Shown here: positions 44,061 through 52,865 of the stretch, piece after piece | Numbering within the stretch: position 1 is the stretch's first letter | How the letters are laid out: every line of letters starts with the position of its first letter | Position numbers and translations under genes: made by a program | From: [Scytonema hofmanni] UTEX 2349 | GTDB lineage: Bacteria; Cyanobacteriota; Cyanobacteriia; Cyanobacteriales; Nostocaceae | Length of the DNA: 64,000 nucleotides | NCBI RefSeq assembly: GCF_000582685.1 | Contig: NZ_KK073768.1 | Span: 5,331,924 to 5,395,923 of the forward strand | Direction: 5' to 3' | The notes under the pieces: generated by a model | Database searches by the model: none | What the model saw: only the letters and a program-made list of their open reading frames with translations | What the model was told of the DNA's origin: nothing

Positions 44061-46919
44061 ATGACAAGAAAACGCTGGCGATTTATTGTAGAGGTACGAC
44101 GTTTTATCAAGAATAAACTTCTTGCAGAAATTAGGAAAAAACGTCACAAAAAATCTTTCCCCCTTCCCCTCTTTTTAATAGCGTTATTTATCGCTTCGGG
44201 GATAATTTCATCACCAGTGTTTTCTCAAGCGCAACCGGCAAATGGTCAAGTATTGATTGAACAAGGTCGAAAACTCTATAATGGTGGAGAGTTATCAACA
44301 GCGGTGATGATTTTGCAACAAGCAGCAGACGCTTTGCGAACTCAAGGAGATAAACTAGGAGAAGCGATCGCTTTAAGTAATCTCTCCTTAGCCTTTAAGC
44401 AACTTGGACAATGGGAAAAAGCAGAAATGGCGATCGCTCAAAGCCTGCAAATCTTAACAACCTCACAAAATACCCCAAATTCAGCATCAGTTTTCGCGCA
44501 AACATTAGAAGTTCAGGGAAATCTGCAATTAGAACTAGGTAAACCAGAACTTGCTTTAAACACATGGAAACAAGCTGAAAATATCTATGCAAAAACAGGT
44601 GATGAAGTTGGCAAAACTCGCAGTCTAATTAACCAAAGCATTGCCCAACAAGCTTTAGGGCAATACGTACTGTCTTACACGACATTAGAGCAGATGTACC
44701 ACCGTCTAGAAAAGCAACCAGACTCATTAGTTAAAGCTACCGCTTTACGTAGCCTGGGTGATGTGGTGCAATTAATTGGTGATTTAAAACTATCCTTAAA
44801 AGTTTTGCTCGAAAGTCGAAACATAGCCGAAAAATTACAATCTCCTCCAGAAATAAGCGCTGCTTTGCTCAGTTTAGGTAACATTTACGCAGCTTTCGGT
44901 AACAGAGAATCGCACCAAGATACCACAACTATTGAAGAGTATACGCCCCTTTACTATGTAAGCACATCTGTTTTCACTAAAGACCCAGGAGCTATCAAAT
45001 TTTACCAACAAGCAGCGCAATATTATTTAGAAGCTGCTAACACATCTACTTCACCACTTGGGCAAATTCAAGCACAACTAAATCGACTGAGTATGTTGTT
45101 GGAACTACAAAAATGGTCGCAAGCACAACAATTATCGTCTGAGATACAGTTAAAGCTGACGAAAATACCACCAAGCAAGACGGCAATTTCTGCCCAAATT
45201 AACTTGGCTCAGAGTTTGGTATACTTAAAACAAACTATCAATGCAGATATTCCATCGTGGAAAGAAATTGCTCAAAGTTTGGCAACAGCCATTCAACAAG
45301 CTAGAAGCATTGACGATAAGCGTTCTGAAGCTTACGGTCTGGGTGCCCTTGGTGGATTGTATCTGAAAACCCAAGATATACCTAACGCCGAAAAGTTGAC
45401 CCAGCAAGCTTTGATACAAGCTCAGGCAATTAAAGCTCAGGATATTGCTTATCTTTGGCAATGGCAATTAGGACAGATACTCAAAATTAAAGGCGATATC
45501 AGCGGGGCGATCGCCTTCTATACTCAAGCTGTAGATACCCTAACATTTTTACGCAATGATTTGATTTCCCTAAACACAGATGTGCAATTTAGCTTTCGAG
45601 ATAATGTAGAACCTGTGTATCGGCAATTAGTTGATTTACTCTTGCAACCCGTAGGAGGAGCGGGGGAGGGGGGGACAAGGGGAGGGGGGGACAAGGGGAG
45701 GGGGAGACAAGGGGGACAAGATGCCCAATGCCCATTACCCAATGCCCATTGCCCATTGCCCAATGCCCAATTTACAGTTAGTCAAGATAACTTAAAGCAA
45801 GCGCGGAATGTGATTGAAGCTTTGCAATTAAGTGAACTAGAAAACTTTTTTCGGGAAGCTTGTTTACAAGCGAAGCCAAAACAAATTGATGACGTAGTTG
45901 ACAAAATTGATCAAACAGCAGCTGTTATTTATCCAATTATTTTAAAAGACCGTATAGAAATTATTCTCAAGATGCCAAGTCAAAGTCAACTTAGCCACTA
46001 TACAACTTACAAAGAAGCAAAAGAAGTTGAACTAAAACTAGATAAATTAGGGAAATCTCTGAGAGAACCCGACCGGATTAATGATGTTCATAAACTCTCC
46101 CAAGAACTGTATAGTTGGTTGATTAAACCGCTGGAAGTTGATTTAGCAAAGTTGAAAATAAAAACCTTAGTATTTGTCCTAGATGGTTCTTTGCGAAATA
46201 TTCCGATGGGTGTTCTTTATGACGAGAAACAGAAACAATATTTAATCCAAAAGTATGCGATCGCTTTAGCTCCTGGTTTGCAACTTATTGACCCAAAACC
46301 TTTGCAACGACGAGAATTAAATCTTTTAATTGCTGGAATTAGCGAACAACGTCAAATCGAAGGTCGCTCATTTGCTCCACTCAAAAACGTGGAACTGGAA
46401 TTAGATAAAGTTCACTCATTGATCCCCAAAAGTCAAAAACTTTTCAATCACACTTTTACAAAAATAAATGTCCAAAATAAAATTAAAAAAGCGCCATTTC
46501 GTGTAATTCACATAGCGACTCACGGTGAGTTTAGTTCTAACGCTGATAAAACCTTTATTCTCACTTGGGAAGGGCTATTGAAAGTAAAAGATTTTGATAA
46601 ATTATTGCGACTTCGGAATCCAAGCGATCGCGCAATTGAATTACTTGTCCTCAGTGCTTGTCAAACCGCTAGTGGTGACAAGCGAGCTACTTTAGGGTTA
46701 GCGGGAATAGCCGTGCGAGCAGGCACCCGCAGTACTTTAGCAACTTTATGGTCGGTAGAAGACCAATCAAGTGCCGAATTAATGAATCAATTTTATCAAA
46801 AGTTAGCACAAGGCGAAACTAAAGCGGAAGCTCTGCGTCACGCTCAACTTGAGTTATTAGATAAATATCAAACTCCTTATTTTTGGGTGCCTTATGTTTT
46901 GGTCGGAAATTGGCTTTAA
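44061..46919 (+). CDS. TPR-CHAT protein, secreted or membrane-anchored
   Basis: 952 residues from the ATG at 44061; the in-frame TTG at 44019 lies within repeat DNA. A basic N-terminus and a hydrophobic segment at ~35-55 (FLIALFIASGIISSPVFSQA) look like a signal. Tetratricopeptide repeats extend to ~510, and a CHAT peptidase domain occupies ~640-950, with His821 in HIATHGE and Cys867 in LSACQTA. Residues ~532-570 are a low-complexity insert encoded by g-rich and gcccaat repeats (GGTRGGGDKGRG then CPLPNAHCPLPNAQ). Proteolytic activity is expected, but the substrate is unknown. No partner gene adjoins. Confidence 0.88.
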   Translation: MTRKRWRFIVEVRRFIKNKLLAEIRKKRHKKSFPLPLFLIALFIASGIISSPVFSQAQPANGQVLIEQGRKLYNGGELSTAVMILQQAADALRTQGDKLGEAIALSNLSLAFKQLGQWEKAEMAIAQSLQILTTSQNTPNSASVFAQTLEVQGNLQLELGKPELALNTWKQAENIYAKTGDEVGKTRSLINQSIAQQALGQYVLSYTTLEQMYHRLEKQPDSLVKATALRSLGDVVQLIGDLKLSLKVLLESRNIAEKLQSPPEISAALLSLGNIYAAFGNRESHQDTTTIEEYTPLYYVSTSVFTKDPGAIKFYQQAAQYYLEAANTSTSPLGQIQAQLNRLSMLLELQKWSQAQQLSSEIQLKLTKIPPSKTAISAQINLAQSLVYLKQTINADIPSWKEIAQSLATAIQQARSIDDKRSEAYGLGALGGLYLKTQDIPNAEKLTQQALIQAQAIKAQDIAYLWQWQLGQILKIKGDISGAIAFYTQAVDTLTFLRNDLISLNTDVQFSFRDNVEPVYRQLVDLLLQPVGGAGEGGTRGGGDKGRGRQGGQDAQCPLPNAHCPLPNAQFTVSQDNLKQARNVIEALQLSELENFFREACLQAKPKQIDDVVDKIDQTAAVIYPIILKDRIEIILKMPSQSQLSHYTTYKEAKEVELKLDKLGKSLREPDRINDVHKLSQELYSWLIKPLEVDLAKLKIKTLVFVLDGSLRNIPMGVLYDEKQKQYLIQKYAIALAPGLQLIDPKPLQRRELNLLIAGISEQRQIEGRSFAPLKNVELELDKVHSLIPKSQKLFNHTFTKINVQNKIKKAPFRVIHIATHGEFSSNADKTFILTWEGLLKVKDFDKLLRLRNPSDRAIELLVLSACQTASGDKRATLGLAGIAVRAGTRSTLATLWSVEDQSSAELMNQFYQKLAQGETKAEALRHAQLELLDKYQTPYFWVPYVLVGNWL
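45655..45772. repeat. In-frame low-complexity insert within the TPR-CHAT gene
   Basis: 45655-45720 is a gggggacaagggg tract. 45722-45770 consists of gcccaat/gcccatt heptamers (an STRR). The combined length preserves the frame between the TPR and CHAT regions. Confidence 0.85.
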
Positions 46920-47232
46920 TATCATGTTCCGCAGATGTGACTCACATTATTGATTTTTCGATTTCTGTCTGATTTGTAGATTCTGGCTAAAAACCTTGTC
47001 CTATAAGCATTCCCACACCTAGCAGCGCGATTAGTCCCTCTAGCATCTTGGTAAAGCGTAGGCTTTAGTAAATATACTTAACCTTTTTGTGCTTTTAGAA
47101 GCATTTAAGTCCGTATCATAAATTTCAATAGTTATCAACTTACTATGGATTGATTGCTATTTGAAAATAAATGTATAAACTATATCAAGTACGCGAGAGC
47201 GTAATGTTTCTTTACGGTTACTTAGGATAATC
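46920..47232. other. Gene-free stretch before the GG-leader peptide gene
   Basis: 313 bp, AT-rich, no ORF and no repeat that I recognise. It presumably contains the promoter of the peptide gene. Confidence 0.5.
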
Positions 47233-47451
47233 ATGAATAACACCAAAAAAGTTGAATTGCAATCTACAGATTTGTTTCAAGAAGTGAATGACGCTGATTT
47301 AGCGGTAGTTACAGGAGGTGCTGAGGGTTCAATCGGTGGTGCTAATGGTTCAATCGGTGGCGCAAATGGCTCAATAGGTGGTGCTAATGGTTCAACAGGT
47401 GGTTTATTAGGTGGTTTGCCAATAGTAGGTGGTTTATTAGGTGGTCTTTAG
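47233..47451 (+). CDS. Double-glycine-leader peptide with Gly-rich repeats (bacteriocin-like)
   Basis: 72 residues. The N-terminal ~29 residues (VELQSTDLFQEVNDADLAVV then TGG) have the form of a double-glycine leader recognised by peptidase-containing ABC exporters. After the GG come four near-identical GSIGGAN units and a C-terminal GGLLGGLPIVGGLLGGL. The core contains no Cys and has no modification enzyme nearby. Likely role: an exported peptide of bacteriocin or signalling type. No exporter gene lies in the window. Confidence 0.7.
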   Translation: MNNTKKVELQSTDLFQEVNDADLAVVTGGAEGSIGGANGSIGGANGSIGGANGSTGGLLGGLPIVGGLLGGL

Positions 47452-47788
47452 AAGAATAAGATATCGATACTTAAGCTTCTACGGACTTTATTGAGTTTTT
47501 ACATTTATCAGTAGAGTGTATCTAATAATTTTTAGGCTAGGGTTAAAACGGACTCTAGCCTAAAAATTATGTTCTTACTACGCTTGGTGTTAAGGATTTT
47601 TAGTACTGATTTTAGACCTGTAGAGACGCAAAATTGAACTTCGTCCCGCTTCGCTAACGCGTCTCTACACTGGTATTTTGGGCTTAACTGAACTGTATTC
47701 CTGTATAGCTTTGAGGCTTTTTTGACCACAAAAAATGTCTAAATACCGTTAATGTTAATTAAACGGACATGATATGAGGGCTTTTTTA
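47452..47788. repeat. Hairpins and mini-element end
   Basis: A perfect inverted repeat ttaggctaggg.../...ctagcctaaaaatta at ~47530-47570 could terminate the peptide gene. A long hairpin (gtagagacgc ... gcgtctctac) spans 47620-47668. A single cggacatgatat end lies at 47762-47775. No gene. Confidence 0.65.
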
Positions 47789-48421
47789 TTATCTAAATAT
47801 CGCAGGTAGTAAACTGGGAGCGATCCACACTGCATAAACAATGAATGCAAATAGTAAGCTAGTCAAAGCAGTAAATATATAGCTGACACACATCAGCAAA
47901 CCATCAGATTCTATATTGGCAACTGCTAATAGCAAGATTCCGACCGTGGGGATGGGATTGGTAAGGGGAACAGGTAAAATTAACAATATTGCCAACCAAG
48001 AGATACAAAGCCCATTTAATCGCCAAGTTAAAGGATTATCAGCTATTTTCACCAACCTGGGACGGGTAATTTTCTCTAATATTTTAGTGACACGTCGCAG
48101 ATTTTGCAAAAGTGTCTGAGCAAAAACGCGAGGAAATTTGTAATTGATGATTTTTTGAGGTAGCCAAGGCGATCGCCTACCTAAAACCATCTGTACTGAC
48201 AATAGCAAACAAGTACCAGCAAAAGGACCCGTCAACCCAGGTGGCATGGGAAACAAAAAGGGTAAAACTAATAATGCGATCGTTAAACTAAAACCCCGTT
48301 CCGAGGTTTCTGCCAAAATATCCCCCAAAGTCAACGGCTGTTCCGCTAACCGTTGCAGAAGTAACTTAATATCTTGAGAAAATCTTAAATGTATTTGGCT
48401 TGATTTGATGTGATTTGCCAC
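47789..48421 (-). CDS. ExoD family protein
   Basis: 210 residues from a GTG. The N-terminal ~45 residues are amphipathic (LRFSQDIKLLLQRLAEQPLTL), followed by the ExoD signature with GDILAETSERGFSLTIALLVLPFLFPMPPGLTGPFAG and four to five membrane helices. ExoD was first linked to exopolysaccharide and alkaline tolerance in Rhizobium; the mechanism is unknown. It stands alone. Confidence 0.88.
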   Translation of the reverse strand: MANHIKSSQIHLRFSQDIKLLLQRLAEQPLTLGDILAETSERGFSLTIALLVLPFLFPMPPGLTGPFAGTCLLLSVQMVLGRRSPWLPQKIINYKFPRVFAQTLLQNLRRVTKILEKITRPRLVKIADNPLTWRLNGLCISWLAILLILPVPLTNPIPTVGILLLAVANIESDGLLMCVSYIFTALTSLLFAFIVYAVWIAPSLLPAIFR

Positions 48422-48609
48422 AATATCCTATTTAAATTTAACTAAAACAATTTGATTAGTTACAAATACAATTACAATTCAAGATATTTCATTAAACCTC
48501 AAATTTTCATCTACCGCAAGGCTTCAATTAAAAAGTAGATTATTGGACATTCGGCATTGGTAATAATTTTTTCCCCTTTCCCCTTTCCCCCTCTTCAAAT
48601 CCCCAATTA

Positions 48610-49494
48610 TCATAACTGTTGGCTTGGTGGCATTAAAACAGCTAATGCTTGAGGGATAACGCGGAAGTGGGCAGGAGTGTAAGTGGTGATTTCACCATCG
48701 GTATTGATGGGACGAGGCTTGCGAGTATACACTTCAATTTCTTGACCATTAAGGGTGCGGACATTCCGCGAATTAATGTGTCGTCCTAGTCGCATACCGG
48801 GCAATAAAAGAATAATTTGCCACCAATGTTTAATCTCTAAACTGTAGAGGTCTAGCCTTTGGTCTTCGATTGAAGCATCGTGAACTACCGCCATCCCACC
48901 ACCGTAATAACGACCGTTACCCACGGCAATTTGCACTGTTTGCACCTTTATCGATTCGCCGTTGACACGAATTTCTGCACTAAAAGGTCGAGATTCCCAA
49001 ATTACTTGTAATGCGGTAGCAGCGTAAGCAAACACTCCCCATCGACGCTTGGCTTCTTTGGTAAGTCGCTGAGTAATTTTTACACTCAGCCCCAGACTCG
49101 CAACGTTGAAAAAGTACTTGCCGTTCACACACCCCAAATCGATGCGTCGCACTTCACCATGAGCGATAATATCACAAGCTTTGGTTAGAGAGTTGGGAAT
49201 TCCTAAAGTTCTTGCTAAGTCGTTAGCAGTTCCCAAAGGCAAGATTCCCAAGGGCAACTGGCTAGTTACTAAAGCATCGACTGCCGCGTTTAAAGTGCCA
49301 TCTCCACCACCAACGATCGCCAAGTCAACTTCATGTTGATGCCGTCGGATAACTTCCGGTATTTGCTCGGCATTTTCTGTAGACTTTTCCAGCAAATCAA
49401 AGCCGAGTTTTTTCAGATAATCCCTTGCTTCCGACAAACTATTTTGTCCTTGGCGGGCATGAGGATTTACTAACAGTAGTGCGCGGGGATTCAT
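48610..49494 (-). CDS. Diacylglycerol/lipid kinase, YegS/BmrU family
   Basis: 294 residues. The nucleotide-binding segment NPHARQGQ near the start, the catalytic GGGDGTLNAAVDAL and LGTANDLARTLGIP are intact, followed by a beta-sandwich domain (RIDLGCVNGKYFFNVASLG). Such soluble kinases phosphorylate diacylglycerol or related lipids. It is followed on its 3' side by a short C-rich tract. Confidence 0.92.
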   Translation of the reverse strand: MNPRALLLVNPHARQGQNSLSEARDYLKKLGFDLLEKSTENAEQIPEVIRRHQHEVDLAIVGGGDGTLNAAVDALVTSQLPLGILPLGTANDLARTLGIPNSLTKACDIIAHGEVRRIDLGCVNGKYFFNVASLGLSVKITQRLTKEAKRRWGVFAYAATALQVIWESRPFSAEIRVNGESIKVQTVQIAVGNGRYYGGGMAVVHDASIEDQRLDLYSLEIKHWWQIILLLPGMRLGRHINSRNVRTLNGQEIEVYTRKPRPINTDGEITTYTPAHFRVIPQALAVLMPPSQQL

Positions 49495-49584
49495 TTGTTT
49501 AATAATTTATAGTTTATATCTAGAATTATCCTCTTTTCCCGTTCATCTGGTTGAACTTTTCTCTCTAACCGTGCTGGGGCTGTT

Positions 49585-50277
49585 ATGAAATATGTGAAAA
49601 ATCTGAACTTACCACGCTCATTATACCGTTGTTTTGCTACTATCTTTTTTAGTTTAGCTTTCCTATGTTGCGCTGTCTTGATACCTGCTAAATGGGGTAA
49701 TCACTCAAAACATCATTGCGAAATAAAAGTTTGTGTTTCTAATACTGGTATTCACACTAATATTATAGTACCAACTGAAAATAAAGTTTTTGATTGGCAT
49801 AAATATTTATCTATAGATGAGATTGGTATAGATAATGCTACAAATTATAATTATTTGAGCTTTGGTTGGGGCGATCGCGATTTTTATATGTCAACTCCTT
49901 CTTTGGCAAATCTCAAACTTTCTACTACCTTCAAAGCGCTATTTCTTCCCACTCCTTCTGTGTTGTACGTTAAAGGCTACCAAACAATACCCAATTATTT
50001 AGAAGTAAAATGTATTAAAATTAATCAAACCGATTACTTGCAGTTAATAAATTTTATTGAATCTAGTTTTCAACTTGATGCCAATGGCAGACAAATTCGT
50101 TTAGGTAATGGTCACACTGATAATGCTGGATTTTATGCAGCAAAAGGCAGTTACTCGATATTGAGAAATTGTAATTCTTGGACAGCCGAAGGTTTAACAA
50201 AAGCTGATATAAATACTCCTCTTTGGAGTGGAGTTTCATCTGCAATTATGTTCCATTTGAAAAGCAACTGTAAATAA
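49585..50277 (+). CDS. DUF2459 (TIGR02117) family protein
   Basis: 230 residues with one N-terminal membrane anchor (~20-38). The conserved core begins KVCVSNTGIHTNIIVP and includes YNYLSFGWGDRDFYMSTP and NCNSWTAEGLTKADI, giving a His, an Asp and a late Cys/Asn set reminiscent of NlpC/P60-like folds. The family's role is unknown. It is divergent from the lipid kinase gene, with 90 bp between them that must contain both promoters. Confidence 0.85.
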   Translation: MKYVKNLNLPRSLYRCFATIFFSLAFLCCAVLIPAKWGNHSKHHCEIKVCVSNTGIHTNIIVPTENKVFDWHKYLSIDEIGIDNATNYNYLSFGWGDRDFYMSTPSLANLKLSTTFKALFLPTPSVLYVKGYQTIPNYLEVKCIKINQTDYLQLINFIESSFQLDANGRQIRLGNGHTDNAGFYAAKGSYSILRNCNSWTAEGLTKADINTPLWSGVSSAIMFHLKSNCK

Positions 50278-50527
50278 TTATGTATTTTTTGGCTGATGCA
50301 GAGAAACAACCTAAAGTTATAACTTTTGTAATAAGTCTAATGCTTTGGTTCATAATCCTGATGCTGTCTTACTTCTGGCAATGTTAAGACAGCATGTAAT
50401 GCATTACCAAACATGTAGCGCTTCGGAGATGATATCTTTTTGCACCAATAAAAGCAAAAAGTTGTTACACCGATTTCAATGGACAAGAACTACCATTAAA
50501 ATCAAATAGTAAAAACTGGTGTGTTAT

Positions 50528-50845
50528 ATGTCAACGAAAAAGGAATTCAATAGCTTTGAGGAGATGCTGTCAGGTTCTGATTTACCGGTGTTGGTAGATT
50601 TTTATGCTGACTGGTGCGGTCCATGTCAAATGATGGTGCCGATTTTAGAGCAAGTCAATGCTCAACTCACCGGAAAGATGAAAGTCGTTAAAATTGATAC
50701 AGAAAAATACCCGGAGTTAGCGACTGCATATGAAATTTCCGCTCTACCGACGTTAGTACTATTTAAAAAGGGTAAGCCTGTTGATCGTATTGAGGGTGCA
50801 ATGAGCGCACCGCAATTAGTTCAGTATCTAGAAACGGTGATTTAA
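50528..50845 (+). CDS. trxA: Thioredoxin
   Basis: 105 residues from the ATG at 50528; the GTG at 50519 is a poorer start. The classic active site ADWCGPCQMM, the cis-Pro region YEISALPTLVLFKKGK, and the overall length are normal. It is a small cytoplasmic disulfide reductant, probably of the y or m type. Gene context does not identify a partner. Confidence 0.95.
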   Translation: MSTKKEFNSFEEMLSGSDLPVLVDFYADWCGPCQMMVPILEQVNAQLTGKMKVVKIDTEKYPELATAYEISALPTLVLFKKGKPVDRIEGAMSAPQLVQYLETVI

Positions 50846-50854
50846 CAAATATAT

Positions 50855-50951
50855 TATCATGCCCGACAAATCACGCATATTGTAAAGACGTTCCGACGGA
50901 ACGTCTCTACGACGGTTGCGATATTTTTATTTTAATAAAACGGACATGATA
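50855..50951. mobile_element. Mini-element with tatcatgcccg / cggacatgata ends
   Basis: 97 bp. The 11-bp ends are inverted repeats with one mismatch, of the same family as 36719-36842. The interior holds one dispersed hairpin (50882-50910: gtaaagacgttcc ... ggaacgtctctac). Confidence 0.7.
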
Positions 50952-51047
50952 TTATGGGTGATTGGTAATATTGCGATTACCAATCACCCATACAATTGTA
51001 TAAGAATGCACTGCTCTGATAATTAGGCTGTTCAATTGAGCGCTACT

Positions 51048-51893
51048 ATGGAATCCGAAGAAAAAATAACTTGGTATACTAACGGAAATACTTACACTCT
51101 CGAAGAAAGAAGAAGTTGTTACAGTGAGGTAGCAGATGCTTACAACCGGGCAAGACCACGCTATCCGATGCAGCTTGTTTCTCCTGTTGTAGAATTAGCT
51201 GAACTTGATCAAGACGCAATTATTCTTGAGGTGGGATGTGGTCCGGGAACTGCAACAAGTTCGTTTGCTAAATTGGGTTTTTCAATGATTTGTGTTGAGC
51301 CAAGTTTAGCAGCTTGCGAGTTAGCACGACAAAACTGTGCTCAATATCCAAAGGTAGAATTTAAGAATACCACATTTGAAGAGTGGGAGTTGGAGCCTGG
51401 GAAATTTAATGCGGTACTTTCAGCGAGTGCTTTTCATTGGATTCCCGCAGAGATTGGCTATCCGAAAGCTGCTGATGCATTAAAAGACAACGGTTCTCTG
51501 GTTTTGATGTTGAATATGCAAATTCAACCTGATTACGAAGTTTACCAAGTTTTGCATCAAGTTTATCAGATACATGCTCCATCTTTAGGGCAATATGAAA
51601 CCAGAGAAACTCAGGAAAAGAATTTTAGAAGCTTTGGAAATTTTGCTATTAACTCAGGTAGATTCCAGAATTTAGTCACTCAAGAGTTGTGGTGTGAAGC
51701 TACTTATACCATTGATGATTATTTGATGCTTTTAACTACTTATTCACCGTACATCGCATTAGAACTACAGAAGCGGGATTCTTTGTTTGCGGGTTTAAGA
51801 GAAGCGTTAGAGAAAAAATGTGGTGAGAGTATTGAGGTTTCATATCTTTCAGGTTTTCATATTGCCCGAAAAATATATAGGAATCATATTTGA
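51048..51893 (+). CDS. Class I SAM-dependent methyltransferase
   Basis: 281 residues from the ATG at 51048 (an upstream in-frame TTG at 51036 is less likely). SAM-binding motif I is ILEVGCGPGTATSSFAKLG, with the acidic residue of motif II in CVEPS, and FNAVLSASAFHWI lies in the region of motif IV. The N-terminus (YSEVADAYNRARPRYP) is typical of the UbiE/COQ5-like group. The methyl acceptor is unknown. Confidence 0.88.
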   Translation: MESEEKITWYTNGNTYTLEERRSCYSEVADAYNRARPRYPMQLVSPVVELAELDQDAIILEVGCGPGTATSSFAKLGFSMICVEPSLAACELARQNCAQYPKVEFKNTTFEEWELEPGKFNAVLSASAFHWIPAEIGYPKAADALKDNGSLVLMLNMQIQPDYEVYQVLHQVYQIHAPSLGQYETRETQEKNFRSFGNFAINSGRFQNLVTQELWCEATYTIDDYLMLLTTYSPYIALELQKRDSLFAGLREALEKKCGESIEVSYLSGFHIARKIYRNHI

Positions 51894-52219
51894 TTTGTGA
51901 AAAAATCTAAGTATTGGTAGCGTGCGTTAGCGCTACATCACTACTTTCTGAAAAGCGATCGCCTGACCGCAAACATAGCTTTGCTGTACGGTAGAATAAG
52001 CATGTTTAGATACTTCCTGTTTAAAACAACAAAAAATATTGCATCTCTTTAAGAGAATTAAGCGGGGATAATTCCAGATTTTTATGACTAGAAAATAAAT
52101 GTTCCTATTCGTAATCGAATGAAGAATCTTGGGAAGAAATTTTTTTAGCGATCGCATCCAATATCGTTGATATCAGGCTTTCATAACGACCGGCGTTTGC
52201 ATCACCAGGGCTTTAAACT

Positions 52220-52381
52220 TCTTCGGAACACGATCGCGATATCAACGCCAGTAAGAATATTTTGGCGGCGGGGCTTGCCGTGTCAGTCTGTGGAGCGAAC
52301 ATAAGACCTGATGACCTGAAGGTTAAAGGGAATAAAGAGCGTAAAACCCTTAGGGGAAAGAAACAGAAACCTAAGTCGTGA
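52220..52381 (+). pseudogene. tnpB: TnpB C-terminal fragment (IS200/IS605 type)
   Basis: Reading plus strand from 52226: EHDRDINASKNILAAGLAVS, then VCGANIRPDDLKVKG ... KQKPKS and a stop at 52379-52381. This is the C-terminus of an OrfB/TnpB nuclease, with the last RuvC catalytic Asp in HDRDINA. The rest of the gene is missing. Following sequence has a short hairpin (cctaag ... cttagg) expected near the element's right end. It is a dead relic. Confidence 0.85.
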
Positions 52382-52620
52382 GTCTTAGGAATCCCCGTGC
52401 ATTTATCGTCGCTTCGCTCCTGGGTGTGGGGTGTGGGGAATGTAAGTGAAGATTGGGAACACCCCACATTATGAGTGCAATTGGGTTCAAGACCCCACCG
52501 AAAAAGTGCGGTGTCTACGGCTCTTGTGGGGTCCAAATCCCCAGAAGAAGGGTGTAGGGTGTTGGGGGTAGGGTGTGGAAATAAAATACGGAGAAAGTTC
52601 AAGTAACTCTATATTTCTTT

Positions 52621-52690
52621 CCCCACACCCCACACCCCACACCCCTTCTTCTACGCCCTACACCCCACTCAGCCACCCCCCACACCCTGT
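52621..52690. repeat. ccccaca heptamer STRR
   Basis: Tandem ccccacacc units at 52621-52645 and imperfect ones to 52690. Complementary ggtgtgggg units at 52425-52440 and 52555-52575 could pair with them. Confidence 0.75.
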
Positions 52691-52771
52691 TCAAGCCGGG
52701 GAGGATGTCAATAAACCCCCACTGATAAGTAAAGCTAATTGCTTAGGTAAGAATTACTGAAGTTAAAAAGC

Positions 52772-52800
52772 TTGTAACAATTTGTAAAGTGTCTTAATAT
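52772..52800 (+). promoter_or_regulatory. Putative psbA promoter
   Basis: ttgtaa (-35, 52772-52777) and taatat (-10, 52795-52800) are separated by 17 bp and lie 65 bp upstream of the ATG. The match to a group-1 sigma-70 consensus is 4 of 6 and 5 of 6. An untranslated leader of ~60 nt is normal for psbA. Confidence 0.5.
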
Positions 52801-52865
52801 ATGAATACAGCCGACTAAACACCGACTGATACATACATCTTTGTTTTAACCGCAATCATAAACTC

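Larger units (their letters stand above)
51894..52865. other. Intergenic region upstream of psbA with tnpB relic and repeats
   Basis: 972 bp without an intact gene. It contains the C-terminal fragment of a tnpB gene (52220-52381), g-rich and c-rich ggtgtgggg / ccccacacc repeats (52425-52440, 52555-52575, 52621-52690) and the psbA promoter. The ORFs called on the minus strand here are shadows of these. Confidence 0.8.

Noticed and set aside
52490..52550. Possible tRNA-like fold (gtggggtccaaatccccag)
   Set aside because: A short arm resembling a T-stem is present, but no acceptor stem, anticodon arm or CCA end can be found.
52213..52602. 129-codon minus-strand ORF upstream of psbA
   Set aside because: It is antisense to the tnpB relic and ccccacacc repeats; the plus strand carries the recognisable TnpB C-terminus.
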